The notes under the pieces: model-generated | What the model saw: the letters and a program-made list of their open reading frames with translations, nothing else | Told to the model about the DNA's origin: nothing | Database searches by the model: none | Assembly: GCF_007655135.1 (NCBI RefSeq) | Contig: NC_045128.1 | Coordinates: 17,128,230 to 17,192,229 of the forward strand | Length of the DNA: 64,000 nucleotides | Direction: 5' to 3' | Source of the DNA: Punica granatum | Lineage: Eukaryota; Streptophyta; Magnoliopsida; Myrtales; Lythraceae | In this document: positions 47,277 through 58,995 of the stretch, in pieces | Position numbering within the stretch: the first letter of the stretch is position 1 | Layout of the letters: each line of letters starts with the position of its first letter | Program-made: the position numbers and the translations under genes

Positions 47277-47555
47277 GACGACTCCTTCTCTCACGCGTGT
47301 CCGTCACGCGTCCCCACGGGAAGGTGGACACTCCCAAGCCTCGCGATCCAAAAGCGCGCAATGCGGGCCCCGACGAGAGTCCACATTCGGGTCCGTACAG
47401 TAATATAATTTTCAAAGGATGATATTGATGGCAAAAAATTTTGAAGGACCAAATTAATGACAATAAGATCTTTAAAGAACTATATTGATGGTAAAAATCT
47501 TTTAAATGATTAAATTGATAACAATATGATCTTTGAATGACCATATTGATAGTTT

Positions 47556-49299
47556 TCTCTAAAATTAATTGAATGAGAAGATGAAATATCCATTTACTAA
47601 GCGATTTAGTAGGAATTGCCTTATCCCACCTTTATATTTCTGCTCTACTTTAATTTAATTTTGGGCATTTGCCCCGTTTTCTACCAAAAAAAAAAGGACG
47701 AGATATCGATTTATTTATTTTTTTTCATTTTTTAGTTCACTCTCTCTCACCCCATGTGACCTCTAATTGATGCAATTACGGTCAAGCCCCTCAGGTCGGC
47801 CCCCATTAATTTTAATTTAAATGTACATTATCCCCGTGTTCTGGCAGACAATCGAAAGGGACAATCGGCTCTTCTAGGCAGACAGTACGAGAGAGAATAA
47901 ATCAAAGTCTATTCTAGCTCAGACAGGCTTTTTATCTCAGACTTTGCTCCACCACTACTTTCTATTTCAGCACGTGTTTTTAACGATCCAATTAAATTAT
48001 TCATGATGGGAAAAAAAGAAAAAAAATTGACAGTGATTGATTTTAGCTGAGGCTTGACCATTAAACAATATCGCTTCTGTCGTTTCCCGTCCTTATAGCC
48101 CGCTATGCGTCCAGAAAAAGCGAAGAAATATTAAATGGGACCACTAAACTAATGTGTGCAAAGATTCAATTAAATTTCAGAGTAAACACAAAATAAACGA
48201 GCGTTATAAAAATATATCAGACTCTAATTGAAAAGTTATATGTTAAGCTGTATGTATTAGTCTCGCCTAATATATTCATCACCACGAAAGGGATGTAATC
48301 AGAATTTTGTATAAATTATACCAAGTTTTTCATTTGGATTTTCTTGTTTGCCCTTAGAAGATTAGCATATCATACCTGTGCCAAGTAGCCAATAATCGAA
48401 CAAGGATGTGGTTCTAGCATATTATACTTGTGCCACTTATCCAAAAAAGAAAAAAAAATAATTGTGTTAATTTAGCCATTTGTCAAACGAGGATGTGGTT
48501 GCAGAATTCGTAGAATGACTTTGAAATCATGGCAACTGCACAAAGTTCAAATTCTTTACATATTATCACATATGTTTGAGGACATGATTTTAGGTTCCGA
48601 TCCAACGCGGTCCGAAAGGCCTAAGGACTCGGGCGAGGTCCAATGAGGCCCAATCTGGTCATTTAAGAGACAAATCTAATCTTCCAAGTAAGGCTCACTC
48701 GCAAGGCTCACTCATGAAGGTCTATCAGTAAGAGTTATTATAATGATTTTCTATAAAGACAATATATGCTTTTTAATATATCGAAGCATGAGATACATAA
48801 TATACCGAATATCTTATCATAATGGTAACACAATTTATCTCTAAAACCCTCTATATTACATGAACTTTACATGTGTTTAGGGTGGATCAACAATTCATCA
48901 TTTTTCCCATATTCATAGCTCACATTGATTTGAGCATCAAAGAGGGAAATCGGGCACCACTCTCGATCTTCCCTTACGCAGGTGCTCGAGGCTAGACATG
49001 AACTGTGAATTAAGTCTCTTCATTGACGAAACGCACATGAGTCACTCGTGATTTGGGCACAAATTCCGTGATCCTAACAACGTACCACGCGGAGTGTCTT
49101 ATAAATTGAAACTCTAGTGTTCTAGAAGAGACTTGTTTCGTAGACTCGAAGAGTATAGCGAGAGAATTTCTTATTATGTGCTTAAACAGTTTGTCAGACA
49201 TATAACTATATATTTTTCGGTAAGTTCAGACATATAATATGTTGTGTAATGGGACTAAACCTTAACCATACAAATAGGATGGCATCTTAACAATAGTAG
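47556..49299. other. Intergenic stretch without recognised genes
   Basis: AT-rich sequence. The piece 48,590-48,960 (GGTTCCGATCCAACGCGGTC to the segment before GGTGCTCGAGG) has an LTR-like look, but I found no paired copy, primer site or target duplication. No coding frame is supported. Confidence 0.45.
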
Positions 49300-50260
49300 A
49301 GTTATAACATAGTAGAGTTATGATTTAATTTGATTTTAAATTTTTAAAAATTAAAAATTGACCCATAATTTTTTTATTTTTTTCAAATCTGCCCTACCTC
49401 CCTCTCCTTCCACTCAACTTCCTCTCTCTACTGCTCTTCGTTCCATCTCCACGAAGTCCGATCGAATCACCATCTCAACCGCTACTTTTCCCATCTGGGT
49501 AGAGGAAGGTCACGGTCTCGCTGCTACATGTTGCTGTACTATGTCCAACTTCAAGTTCTTGGTTCCATATGATTTCTCCCACCAAATAAGAAGAAAGTAG
49601 ATTCGCTTCCAGTTGGATTAAATTGAAAGCTTCTCAATGTTGCTAGCCAAGAGAACGGAGCGGCAACTCCCATACGTAATCGGAAAACAAAAAAGACCCC
49701 CTTTCTGGGATTGCTCGTTCCATGCTTTCCTCAATCGAGTTGACAACAAGGATTGCTTCCCTGTATAGAGAACGAAGCTAGCTTGAATAATGATTCATTA
49801 CCGCTCTCGATGAGGTTGTCCCAGTCGTTCAGGTTCTAATAAAGGAGGCAAAAGGAGACCTTAGCTCTCTCGATTTCAGGGTTTCATCAAATTGAAATCT
49901 GAGGTGAAATTTTCTTGGCTCTCTCGATTTTAGGGTTTCGTCAAATTGAAATCTAAGGTGAAATTGGTTTGATTTCTTGCTCGAGGGTTGTCAAATCGAA
50001 ATCTGATACTCATCGTGGCACAAGAACTATTACCGAGAGTGATAATTTGCTTGTCGTGGTGGGATGACCACGGAAGTGAAGTCATCAATTGGAGAAGAGA
50101 GAAGAAGGGAATGAAAATGAAGGAGACGATGAACGGTGCTTCAAGAGAATGGGTGAAGGCAAAATTGAAATTTTTTTTACAAATTTGAGTCTTTTTAAAA
50201 TTTTTAAAAATTTATAGTAGAATTAAGTGTAATAGAATTAAAATATAACCCTAAAATCAA
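49300..50260. mobile_element. Possible non-autonomous element with long AT-rich inverted ends
   Basis: The left end (about 49,300-49,395, TTTAAATTTTTAAAAATT then TCAAATCTGCC) and the reverse complement of the right end (about 50,255-50,160, ATAAATTTTTAAAAATTTT then TCAAATTTGTA and ATTTTGCC) correspond over roughly 90 bp with many mismatches. Between them, TCTCTCGATTT.AGGGTTTC.TC is repeated in tandem at 49,866 and 49,919 with a degraded third copy near 49,975. AT-richness makes chance similarity possible. Confidence 0.35.
49864..50010. repeat. 53-bp tandem repeat (two copies and a partial third)
   Basis: CTCTCTCGATTT.AGGGTTTC is followed by TCAAATTGAAATCT.AGGTGA in both full copies. The third copy keeps GAGGGTTGTCAAATCGAAATCT. 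Confidence 0.7.
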
Positions 50261-50269
50261 ACATAGTAT

Positions 50270-50576
50270 GATATTTTTCTTAGTAAAGGGTTTTTTTTTT
50301 CTTTTTTTGAGTAATAGGAAGGGGGTTTTTTCTTGTAATATAATAAATTAGAGAAAAATGACTAACAAAGGTTTTTTTATTTTTTGGGGGGGAGCAAAAA
50401 TAAAAGATGAAAAAGAAAGGGAGAGAGGAAAAAGAGAACTTCCAAAGAGCTGAAATAAAATAGCAAGTCCCTCCTCCATTAAACTTCCTGCAAGAGAAAG
50501 AAAACAAGTAGGAGCGAAGCGGAGCAGAGGAGACCCAGTTCGAAGCTGCCTTTTTGGTTTGCCCTGTCTGAGAGGA
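50270..50576. other. Upstream region and probable 5' UTR of the TIFY3-type gene
   Basis: Poly-T/poly-A rich to about 50,450, then a GA-rich leader ending CTGTCTGAGAGGAATGG at the start codon. No clear TATA box was identified. Confidence 0.4.
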
Positions 50577-53500
50577 ATGGACGCAAGATCAGGGGAAGTG
50601 AAGGCAAAAGCTGAGGAAGTTGAGCTTCTGAACGACGGCGGGGAGCTGAAGAAGGACAACCCCAACGCGAAGGAAGAGCAATCGGGTGCCTCTAAGGCTC
50701 CCCAGAATGATGCTGCGAAGCATGCCGCTGCTGGATCTTCCGATCTGGGTGCGTTTCAGCTCTGGGCAAACTCCCCCAGGTAGGTTTCAAGTTCTTCCCC
50801 GCTTTACTTTACTTTTATTTTGTTTTCCTTCCTTTTTCTGTCACAGACTAAGAAGAAGAATGTATCTGCGCTTAATATTTATTTTTACAGTTTAGATCTT
50901 TTGATGGGTATGCGTTATTCATAATTTCGTATGCTGTTTTGATTTGTAAAAGCTTGGAATATTTAAATATAACAAAAAAGGCTACAATTCATGATTGTTA
51001 CCAGCAAATCTTGCAACTTTATTGCTGATGTCTGCATCATGAGAAGAGTCCAAATCTTGGGTCCTTCTGCGGGTTGTGCTCTGCAAGAATATGGTTGCCT
51101 AGGTTTCTGTAAGGAGAAATGAGTGGTTCTCCATGTTCTGTTTTAGTTAATGTATATGGGCTATGACTGACTTTAGGCAATTTATTACCAGTTTTTAAGG
51201 CCTAGGTAGGAGCTGATTACTCGATGCTCTAGTAAACTGATCTCAGTTATTAGTTGGGTGCGATTGAAGGTTGTTGAGATGCCATCAGGAAATGAGAGAT
51301 CGATGTAGGGAGATTCATTTGCTTGCCACTTATAATGATGTTATCGGTGATTTCGTGTGTGAAAGGAGGAATAGTTTCTCTTCTTTGGGGGTGGGGGTAC
51401 TGGGGATGTATTGTGTAGATCACTTAGGCTAGCTGATCAGCTGGGAAGCTCTAAATCCTTTCACACTTGCAGCTTCGTTAGTATAATACATGAGTTTCTC
51501 GGTGTTATAATTAGGTACATGTGTTTGTTAATCAGAAGAACATTGTTCAGTCAGTAGGACTACTAATAGGTACAGCAAGTCTTAGAAAGGGAGGGTTTTG
51601 TTGGAACTGACATGATAGAATGACCTGTAAAATCTTTCTGTCGCTTCAACTGGATGACCAATCAAGGTCTAATGACACATATCATTCTTGGGGAATAAAG
51701 AAGACTAATGGTCACTTGGTCATACTAAAAATGTCTGTTGCTCTGGACAGGATGACAAATTATTAAAATTGTTGCCTTGGAGTACTTTCATGTAGAGGAA
51801 TTTTTGTCAGGAGGCTGTATATAAATGCTATAGAGTTGGGATGATAGCCCCTTTGACAAAATGCGTTAATCACATGTTTCTTAGTCATTTTACAGAAGTT
51901 TGTCAAAGTAAAATTGTATAAAATGATAGTCTGTGGTTTAGTGCTTAATGCAAGGAAGTTGGTTAAAGAAATTTATCATAGGAAATGGCATGATTTATTG
52001 CAGCATTCTGCTTTTCATGCTCACCGTTCTGCACTGTTCTTGCAGTTCAGAACAATCTCTTGATGTTTACAATCAAACTTTTGCTCTGGCATTGGAAAAG
52101 ATGTGCTACTAATTGGAGAAATGTATACTAGAGGAAATTGTGTAGCTGGATGACTGATTAATTTCAATGTGTTTTTACGAACAAAATGAACCTTGATGTA
52201 TGTCCTACCTGCTTCATCTTCTCCATTTGCTAACTTGAGAGTGCAATTATCCAGCTAATGGAAACGACTTTTCTGAATTTTCTCTTCTTTGTGATTGACA
52301 CTTTCTGGTCATCACAGGCCCGGGGGATTGTCAGCAGCTGGACCAAGCGCTTTGAATTTTTCGCCGAATCAGCTGACCATTTTCTACAGTGGAAGTGTCA
52401 GTGTATTTGATGGAATTCCAGCAGACAAGGTCAACCTTTACCTAGAACTGATCTACCTTGAGGAAATCTCATCATTAAATATTATGGGGTCCACATGATC
52501 TAAGGGTTTCATTTTGTCTAATCAGAATGAGTTCGTCTAATCACTTAAAAATTACAACCAGAAATATGTCTGGTCTGCAGAAACCTTAGAATTGGAATTG
52601 AAACTGGTAGGATCCACAAGGTTGAAAGAATCACATAGTCAGTTGCTCTTGGTTCAACTGGTTTTCAGAAACTGGTGCCAGTTCTGAGTTTGAAAATTTT
52701 TTCTATTGAGTAGAGAGTAAAAGGAGTGGAAAATTTCTTGGTTGTTGGGTATGCACATTTGGTCAACGGCATTGAGGTTTAAGATGGGTGGAGACCAGAT
52801 TTAAAATTTTGCACTTTCAGGAGATGGATTTAAATCTCACACTTCTGGAAGGGGTTTGAAAGAATTTTGATGGAGAATGACCCATCTAGTCCTTGAACAT
52901 TGAGTTTGGGATTGATGTAGTTGTAATATCCTTTTGGCCAATTTAGTCCCTATGCTTCAATTTTTGGGTCTATATAGCACTTTAGTGCCAGGGTCGCTGT
53001 TGAGCCAAATATATTTGTGAAATAGATTAACTACTTTAGCCAATGGGACATTGCTTCAGCTTCAATGCCCCAAGACTCATAACCAGAAAATGCAACCCAA
53101 ACATGTCAAACTGACTCAAATATTGCACACTGGGTTACTGGGTTATGCTAGCATTGCTGGTTTTGGAGCTGATTGGATGTCCTGTTGGCTGGAAAATTAA
53201 ATTAATTTCAGAGACAAACATACCATGTCAGTGACACTTGCAGTGGATGAACTACATAACCTAAAAATTGGACTTATAAAAATGTGACAGCTGCTGAATT
53301 GGTCTAACCTCAAAGTTCAGGGACTGTTCAGGTTCTTTCTCTGAAAATCCGTCATCATTTTCTACTCTAACATATGGAAAGTTGAAAGTCTGGCAAGTGC
53401 AAGTTACTATGAAAAGCAAATTTCAGGGGATGGTATAAAGATATTTGCCAGGTGAAATGGAAATTGTATGGATGCTAACTGTGAACCTATGATCACCTCA

Positions 53501-55038
53501 ACCCAGCATGGCTCCGGTTGGCTGATCAAGCTGGATCTGAGTTTTTCGGTTTAGAATAGATTGTTCCCTCGTTGAATTTATGAAAAATGCTTCATTTCCC
53601 TAGACTGACATACATTGCCACATTCTGGATCGTGCTTTGTGATCAGGTCCGTGAGATTATGCTTATTGCTGCTGCTGCTGCTAAACCTGGAGAGGTGAAG
53701 AGTACGGGGAACTACTTCCCACCTGCATCACCAGTCCTTACAAGGTCTCCTTCGATGCAGAGTACTTCAACTGCCTTGGCTTCACCGAATCCCCATATGT
53801 ACCCAATTCCGAACAATCCTTTGTGCAAGTTGCAAGCTGGTAATAGTAGCAATACTATTATGTTGGTTTTTTCCTTTATTAGAATTCTTAAAAGTTCTTG
53901 TTGACTGATTAGTCATGTCCCATCTGTTGACTCAGATTTGCCAATTGCAAGGAGACACTCTCTCCAACGATTTTTTGAGAAGCGACGTGACAGGTACATA
54001 TATACAATCCTCATGGAAACCTTCTACTAAGAGAATGTTACTAGATGAAAGGATTACCTTATATCTTTTCATTTACCAGACAAATGCACCAGTTCTACGC
54101 GCGGGCAAAAAGAAAAAGAAAAAAATGGAGAAATGATTTGGGAAAAAAAGGAAAATAAGAAGGGGAATGGTTGAGAAAAATAGGAAAGAGAGGGGAAGGT
54201 GAAGAGAAAAGTGAGTGAGTGGATTTGCAAGTTACTTGATGAAATTACTAAATTGTCCAAAATATGGTGGTTATAATTATAGCTGGAGTGAATGTATTAT
54301 GGGCATTTTTGGAAATAAAAAGTGACACCAAAAGAGAAGGTTTTGGCTTTATATAATAGTATAGATAACGGTAAACTGGTGAAGTGGAAATAGCAGATTT
54401 TAACTGGATATTTTTGAATCATCTTAGTAATAGGATTATATGAAAGCCCATAGGTTGTGACGTTGTACTTGGAACTGTTGGAAATGAAAGATAGGGTCTA
54501 CGATGGATCCCATCCTAGATCGGGTTCTGAATTCTCTATCCACTACCTGTTTGAGTTCTAGTTCGTAGTATACCCCCTGAAAACCAATGCCAGGAAAGGT
54601 CCAATGAAAAGCCTCCTGGAGGCTCTGTTTACCTGGGATGGTAGGTTAGGTTCAAAGTACGAAGTCTCAGTGACTCGTGAGCCGTGGCTTGCTGCCTTCA
54701 ATGTACTATCTCTAAGCTACTCTCTGGTCGGAGAGATCTAACCTGATTTTGGATTTTTCTTGTTTTGGAAATATGCAGGCAATGAAAAATCTTGAGCCAT
54801 TAGTTTTTCAACTGAAACTTGGAATTTAATATTTGTGCTCTCGTTGAATTCTGTGTCTCTGTCCACTATATTTTCTGCTCCCAGGTTGGTGAACAAGGCT
54901 CCTTACCCGAGCCCAACGGTGGCAGCTGAAGAAAAGGAGACCAATCTCAATACCGCGGCTTCACCCGATATCAAGAACCCACCTGTCCCGCAGGATGAGA
55001 ATCAACTGAAAGCTTCAGCTCAGTTTGCTCAAGGCTAA
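50577..55038 (+). CDS. TIFY/JAZ family protein, TIFY3 (JAZ11/JAZ12) type
   Basis: Five exons, all with GT-AG borders and matching phases: 50,577-50,779, 52,318-52,429, 53,647-53,839, 53,936-53,993 and 54,885-55,038, giving 239 residues. Residues 86-105 hold the TIFY domain (QLTIFYSGSVSVFDGIPADK), which binds NINJA and other JAZ proteins. Residues 171-189 (LPIARRHSLQRFFEKRRDR) followed by LVNKAPYP form the Jas motif, which binds MYC factors and the COI1 co-receptor. The linker SPVLTRSPSMQSTS and the RRHSLQRF..KRRDRLVNK form point to the TIFY3 subgroup. No N-terminal EAR motif is obvious. The ATG at 50,577 was chosen because the frame has no earlier Met joined to it and exon 1 phase fits exon 2. 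JAZ proteins repress jasmonate responses in the nucleus and are degraded when jasmonoyl-isoleucine is made. One substitution, RFF where most family members have RFL, lies in the Jas helix. Confidence 0.9.
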
Positions 55039-55736
55039 ATGTCCTGTTACTAAGTGTTAACCTGTCTCTGTCGCTGTACTACGTAACGGGCTATGTAATA
55101 GATGTATATGTCGTGCCACTCTGTAGTCACCTAGTATGTGTTCAATGGTCGTCTTGCTTTGGAGCTATATTAGTGTTCTAATCTCCATAGGGATTTAAGT
55201 GTTGCCAGAATCGGGGAGGATGTCGATTAATTTGCTACCTAAAACTAGGGCCGGCAATATTTGACACGACACGATAACACGACATGGATACGACACGAAG
55301 TTAAGCGGGTTCGGGTCGAGGTTTTTTGATATTCGGTCTAAACGGGTCAACCCGTTTAGACACGGTTAATAAACGTGTCTTAACGGGTTGAACCCGCATA
55401 ACCCGATTAGACACGATTAAACCTGTTTATTTAGACGTGTTTAATCGTGTTACTTAATCGTGTAACCCGTTAACCCGTTTATCTAATTGAATTTACCAAT
55501 ATACCCTTCCACTAACCCTAATTTTGAAATTCCTCCCGTCGTGTTTTCATTCTTGCCTTCCCGTTCCTGACTTCCTGTTGTAACCCTAAATTCCTAACCC
55601 GTAAGCCCTTCCTCCTTTGGTTTCGCCTCCAGGCCCTCCACGGCTCCACTGTCAGTAGAAGAAATTGAAGAATCCTCCACCGCTCCACCGTCCAAGCATC
55701 CACGATCCGCTTCGCCGTTCTGTTTTTCTTGGTTTC

Positions 55737-55877
55737 ACTCAGTTCGGGTACTTCAAGGTCATCGGGAAGGGCCTTCTGCCAAAGCAGCAGCCGATTGTGG
55801 TAAAGGCCAAGCTCGTGTCCAAGACCGCCGAGAAGAAAATCAAGGAGGCCGGTGGCGCCGTCGTGCTCACCGCTTAG
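55737..55877 (+). pseudogene. Captured 3' end of a 60S ribosomal protein L27a gene
   Basis: The last 46 codons and stop are present: [19 protein letters not shown], then [19 protein letters not shown] and GAVVLTA. L27a (uL15) is a large-subunit ribosomal protein of about 146 residues. Upstream of the Thr codon the sequence no longer resembles it, though an in-frame ATG at 55,665 makes a 70-codon chimeric frame. The fragment is uninterrupted and well conserved, so capture is fairly recent or the frame is under some constraint. Downstream of the stop I did not recognise the origin of the sequence up to 57,280. Confidence 0.8.
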
Positions 55878-57282
55878 GTGATTTTTGTTAGCAATTTTAC
55901 CTTTCTCTGTTTACATTGATCTGTGATCTCTGGAGTTTTCGTTACTGCTGCAAATTTTGCTGCTTTGACTCAATTCCGATGGATTCAATTCCATGCCTCT
56001 CTGTGATTCATATCGTGGGTTTGGCTCTCCGTCCATCCTCAGTTTCGATATTTTCATGGTCAGCTTTGTTCCCGGTTCTTCATCTCTTCCCCTGTTCTGT
56101 CTAAATTTAATTTTTCTAGATTGCAATGTTCTTGAGACTATGCTGTCAGCCATATGTTTGTTGATTTGCCCATATGAAAATTTTCCACCAAAAATGTTGT
56201 GAGAGTTTCACTTACATGCTTGCAGAAGGATGAAAGAAATGCTCTTCTCAAAACCAACTTATCAAAATCTAATATTGCAAAGATTACAAAAAGCCGAGGT
56301 TGAAGTTGCTCGATCTGTGCAGCACAACGCATTTGAATTATGGAAATCAAGACAGGCTTGTATATAAGTTGTCTTGCCACACAAGAAGGACCAATAGAAG
56401 TTTTTGACTTTCTTCTTTTACCTAAGATAGAAGAAAAGGAAAATACATCATTATTGATCGATGATCAATGCTGTACTCCTATTCCTATGCAAGTCAATTT
56501 GCCATTTGCCTTTGACATTTCTGTCGCTTCGAGCGATGATCAATGCTGAGCTTGAATTGATTTTGTCCATACTATTGATCGCAATCTCGTACCATGATCC
56601 TGATGCAAGTTGTTTGCTTTATTTTTATTGCAACTTTCCAGTATTTCGTGTGATGCTCGATCCTCTTCACTTAGCTCCCGCAGCAGTCAGAAAATGCACA
56701 GGACATGCGTAGGATTCTGTCATGTTGTCAGATCTACGTTCACTTGTCATTTGGCTTCTGAAATCGAGCTTTTCCCCTGAATTATGATGTTTGTTACTTC
56801 ATCGGTATTGTCTACTTTGAATTTTGCAGTCATTGGCTAATCTAGGTCTTCAATAAGGATTACAGTTCCATAAATGTTGGTTTTTTCCATAGATATACGA
56901 TGGAACGGCCTCGGTTCATTGATCACTTTGGAAGTATTGTTTTTTTTTTCCTGGGTTCGTAGGCAGAGTATTGAAGAAATCTTCTTAGGAAGAATGTTAG
57001 TTTGGAAAATCAGATATTTTGACTACGGAAATTAAGAAGGTTAGGAGACCTGCATCGATGATGGTTGAGCTTCACAAGATTTAGTTTGTTACCTGTAAGA
57101 CGCTCATTATTGTCATCAAGCATGCTTAAGAATTTCTGGAATGCCGAGTCAGATAACGCCTCAGTCTGTTTGATTCTGCTGGATTCCATGCCTTGGGCTG
57201 GTCACCATACTTTTGCAATTTAATTTGCGTGTTCTTTTTCCATTTGCATTAACCGATTTCTCATTGTCTATTTTATTTAGGG

Positions 57283-57891
57283 ATGAGTTCAGAAAATAAT
57301 TTGGAGGTGAACCTGGAATCCTCTGGGAAGGAAAATCCTTTATTCACAATAAATGAAGATGATGATGTAGTGGAGCTCATTGGAGATGAGATCAAAGACA
57401 CTGCAACAGGAGCTCAGGCAGGGACATCGACGGGCAAGCGAAAAAGAAGGCTTACCTCACCTGAGTTAGAAAAGTACTTAGATGAGACAAGGAGTGATAG
57501 AAAGACGGACTTGGACATTCTTGAGTATTGGAAGCTTAACTCCCAACGATATCCGACGGTTGCAAGGATGACTCGTGATATTTTGAGTATTCCCGTATCC
57601 ACGGTTGCCTCTGAGGCAGCATTCAGCTGCGGAGGTCGTGTTCTCGATCAGTATCGGAGTTCTTTGAAACCCAACCTTGTGGAAGCACTCATGTGCTCTC
57701 GAGATTGGCTTTATGGATTAACTGGTAAGTTTACTTTTCAGTTCTGATTTCTAAAGTTTTTTTGTTGATCTCTCTCTTTTTTGAATGTAGATAGTTGTGG
57801 GATTTCCATGGATCAAATTACAGAGGATGTGATGAACTTAAATATTAGTGAGGAGCCATCAACTCAAGGGTCTAATACCGTGGTTAATTAA
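57283..57891 (+). pseudogene. C-terminal (dimerisation) part of a hAT transposase, two exons
   Basis: Exon one runs 57,283-57,724 and exon two 57,791-57,891, joined across a GT-AG intron in phase. The product contains KRRLTSPELEKYLDE, a YWKLNSQRYPTVARMTRDIL helix and PVSTVASEAAFSCGGRVLD followed by YRSSL and a CSRDWL-like end. This is the hAT C-terminal dimerisation domain that closes RICESLEEPER/DAYSLEEPER-type transposases. The BED zinc finger and the DDE catalytic residues are absent, so it cannot transpose DNA. The intact frame over 180 codons may mean recent decay, or retention as a domesticated or repressor-like peptide; the first is simpler. Confidence 0.8.
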
Positions 57892-58995
57892 AGGAGCCAT
57901 CAATTCAGATGCCATCACTGCAAGGGCACTCTTAAGGTAACAATAAGCAGTTCTCTTCCGACCTATGCAAGAAAGAATTGTTTTTGGAGTTCGTTGAATA
58001 GGGGTAAGAATTGTTTTTGGAGTTCGTTGAGAGGGGCTTTGTCATGCCCGAGAAGGAAGAGTTTCAGTGATGCCAATGCTGTGATTTCAATCTGTAAAAG
58101 TGATTTGATTAGTGTGTAGTCTGTCAATCCCCAGTTCCTCTGCTGCTGTTCTTGATCCGGATTCCGCACAATTCGCTGCTTCCTTGCTTTTGTAACCACT
58201 TCCACTTCGATCAGTCACTGCTCACATTGTCAACTTGAAGTGTGATTTTGTCAATTGGGATATGCTGTCTCAGTGGCAGTGAGACTGTGACGTTTCCTTG
58301 ACCTAGTCCGCTTGTTACCCTCCTTGATCTGGCATTTTGTCAACTTGTCTGTTCAGTTGCCAGTGGAACTCTTCGGTTCTTGATTGGCTACTGCTAGCAT
58401 TGTCAGCATTTCATCTGAGTTAGCCTAATTACTCTTTATTTGAACAATGCTACCTACTTTGGAAGAATTAATGATATGATGCAATTATAAGTTATTGTGA
58501 TCTATTTTAAGACTAGACTTACATATCATGATATTTGTACTTCCTAGATTATGATCCATTTCTATGAATGAAATGAGCATGGTTAACTTTTTAGAAATTT
58601 CTATTCGGAATAAACATGTCGTAATCGTGTTAATGTGTCGAATAAACGGGTCGTGTTAACGTGTCCGTGTAATCGAGTTGATCGGATAAACGGGTCGTGT
58701 TAACGTGTCCGTGTAACCGGACTAATCGAATAAACGGGTCGTGTTAACGTGTCGGGTAACCGGTTATAATTGTGTCGTGTACGAACACGTACCTATTATG
58801 ACACGTTTCGATAAACAGGTTTAAACGTGTCGTGTCCGGGTTGACACGGATATAAACAGGTCGTGTTCGTGTTTCCAAAACCTGACCCGTTTAATAATCG
58901 TGTCGTGTACGGGTTATGACTTTGATGACACGAACCCGATTAGACACGACACGTATAAACACGACACGACACGAATTGCCAGGCCTACCTAAAAC

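Larger units (their letters stand above)
42705..47399 (+). mobile_element. Solo LTR of the Ogre/Tat-like family, 4.7 kb, with 5-bp target duplication
   Basis: It begins TGTCAGCACCCTACTTTGGC and ends GGGTCCGTACA. GTAAT precedes it (42,700-42,704) and follows it (47,400-47,404) exactly, the target duplication length of Ty3/gypsy integrases. No internal region remains, so it arose by recombination between the two LTRs of one insertion. It holds a TATA box, the 8-bp palindrome (47,122-47,144) and the nested stem-loop (47,237-47,276). It is the only complete member here and fixes the LTR ends for the others. Confidence 0.92.
42146..47555. mobile_element. Fold-back element split by a solo LTR
   Basis: The left arm (from AAACTATCAATTTGGTCCTT at 42,146) and the right arm (ending CCATATTGATAGTTT at 47,555) are inverted copies built of repeats of the type ATCAATTTGGTCCTTCAAA with a period near 40 bp. 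The right arm is cut at 42,704/42,705 and resumes at 47,400 after the solo LTR. Without the LTR the element is about 0.7 kb. A small non-coding loop lies between (42,335-42,620). No target duplication was found at the outer ends. Confidence 0.6.
55246..58987 (+). mobile_element. hAT transposon carrying a ribosomal protein L27a fragment
   Basis: The left end TAGGGCCGGCAAT and right end ATTGCCAGGCCTA are 13-bp inverted repeats with two mismatches. CCTAAAAC precedes (55,238-55,245) and follows (58,988-58,995) the element exactly, the 8-bp hAT target duplication. Both subterminal regions (55,265-55,490 and 58,610-58,975) are packed with GACACG, CGTGTC, CGGGTT and AACCCG motifs in inverted orientation, typical of transposase binding arrays. 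The interior keeps a C-terminal transposase exon pair and a captured host fragment. The N-terminal and catalytic parts of the transposase are missing, so this is a defective element. Confidence 0.9.

Noticed and set aside
48590..48960. A possible solo LTR of another retroelement
   Set aside because: No paired copy, primer site, TG..CA ends or target duplication could be identified.
56221..56345. A possible captured exon (after GCTTGCAG) inside the 55,246 hAT element
   Set aside because: An acceptor-like site is present, but none of the three frames gives a protein I recognise and the open stretch is short.
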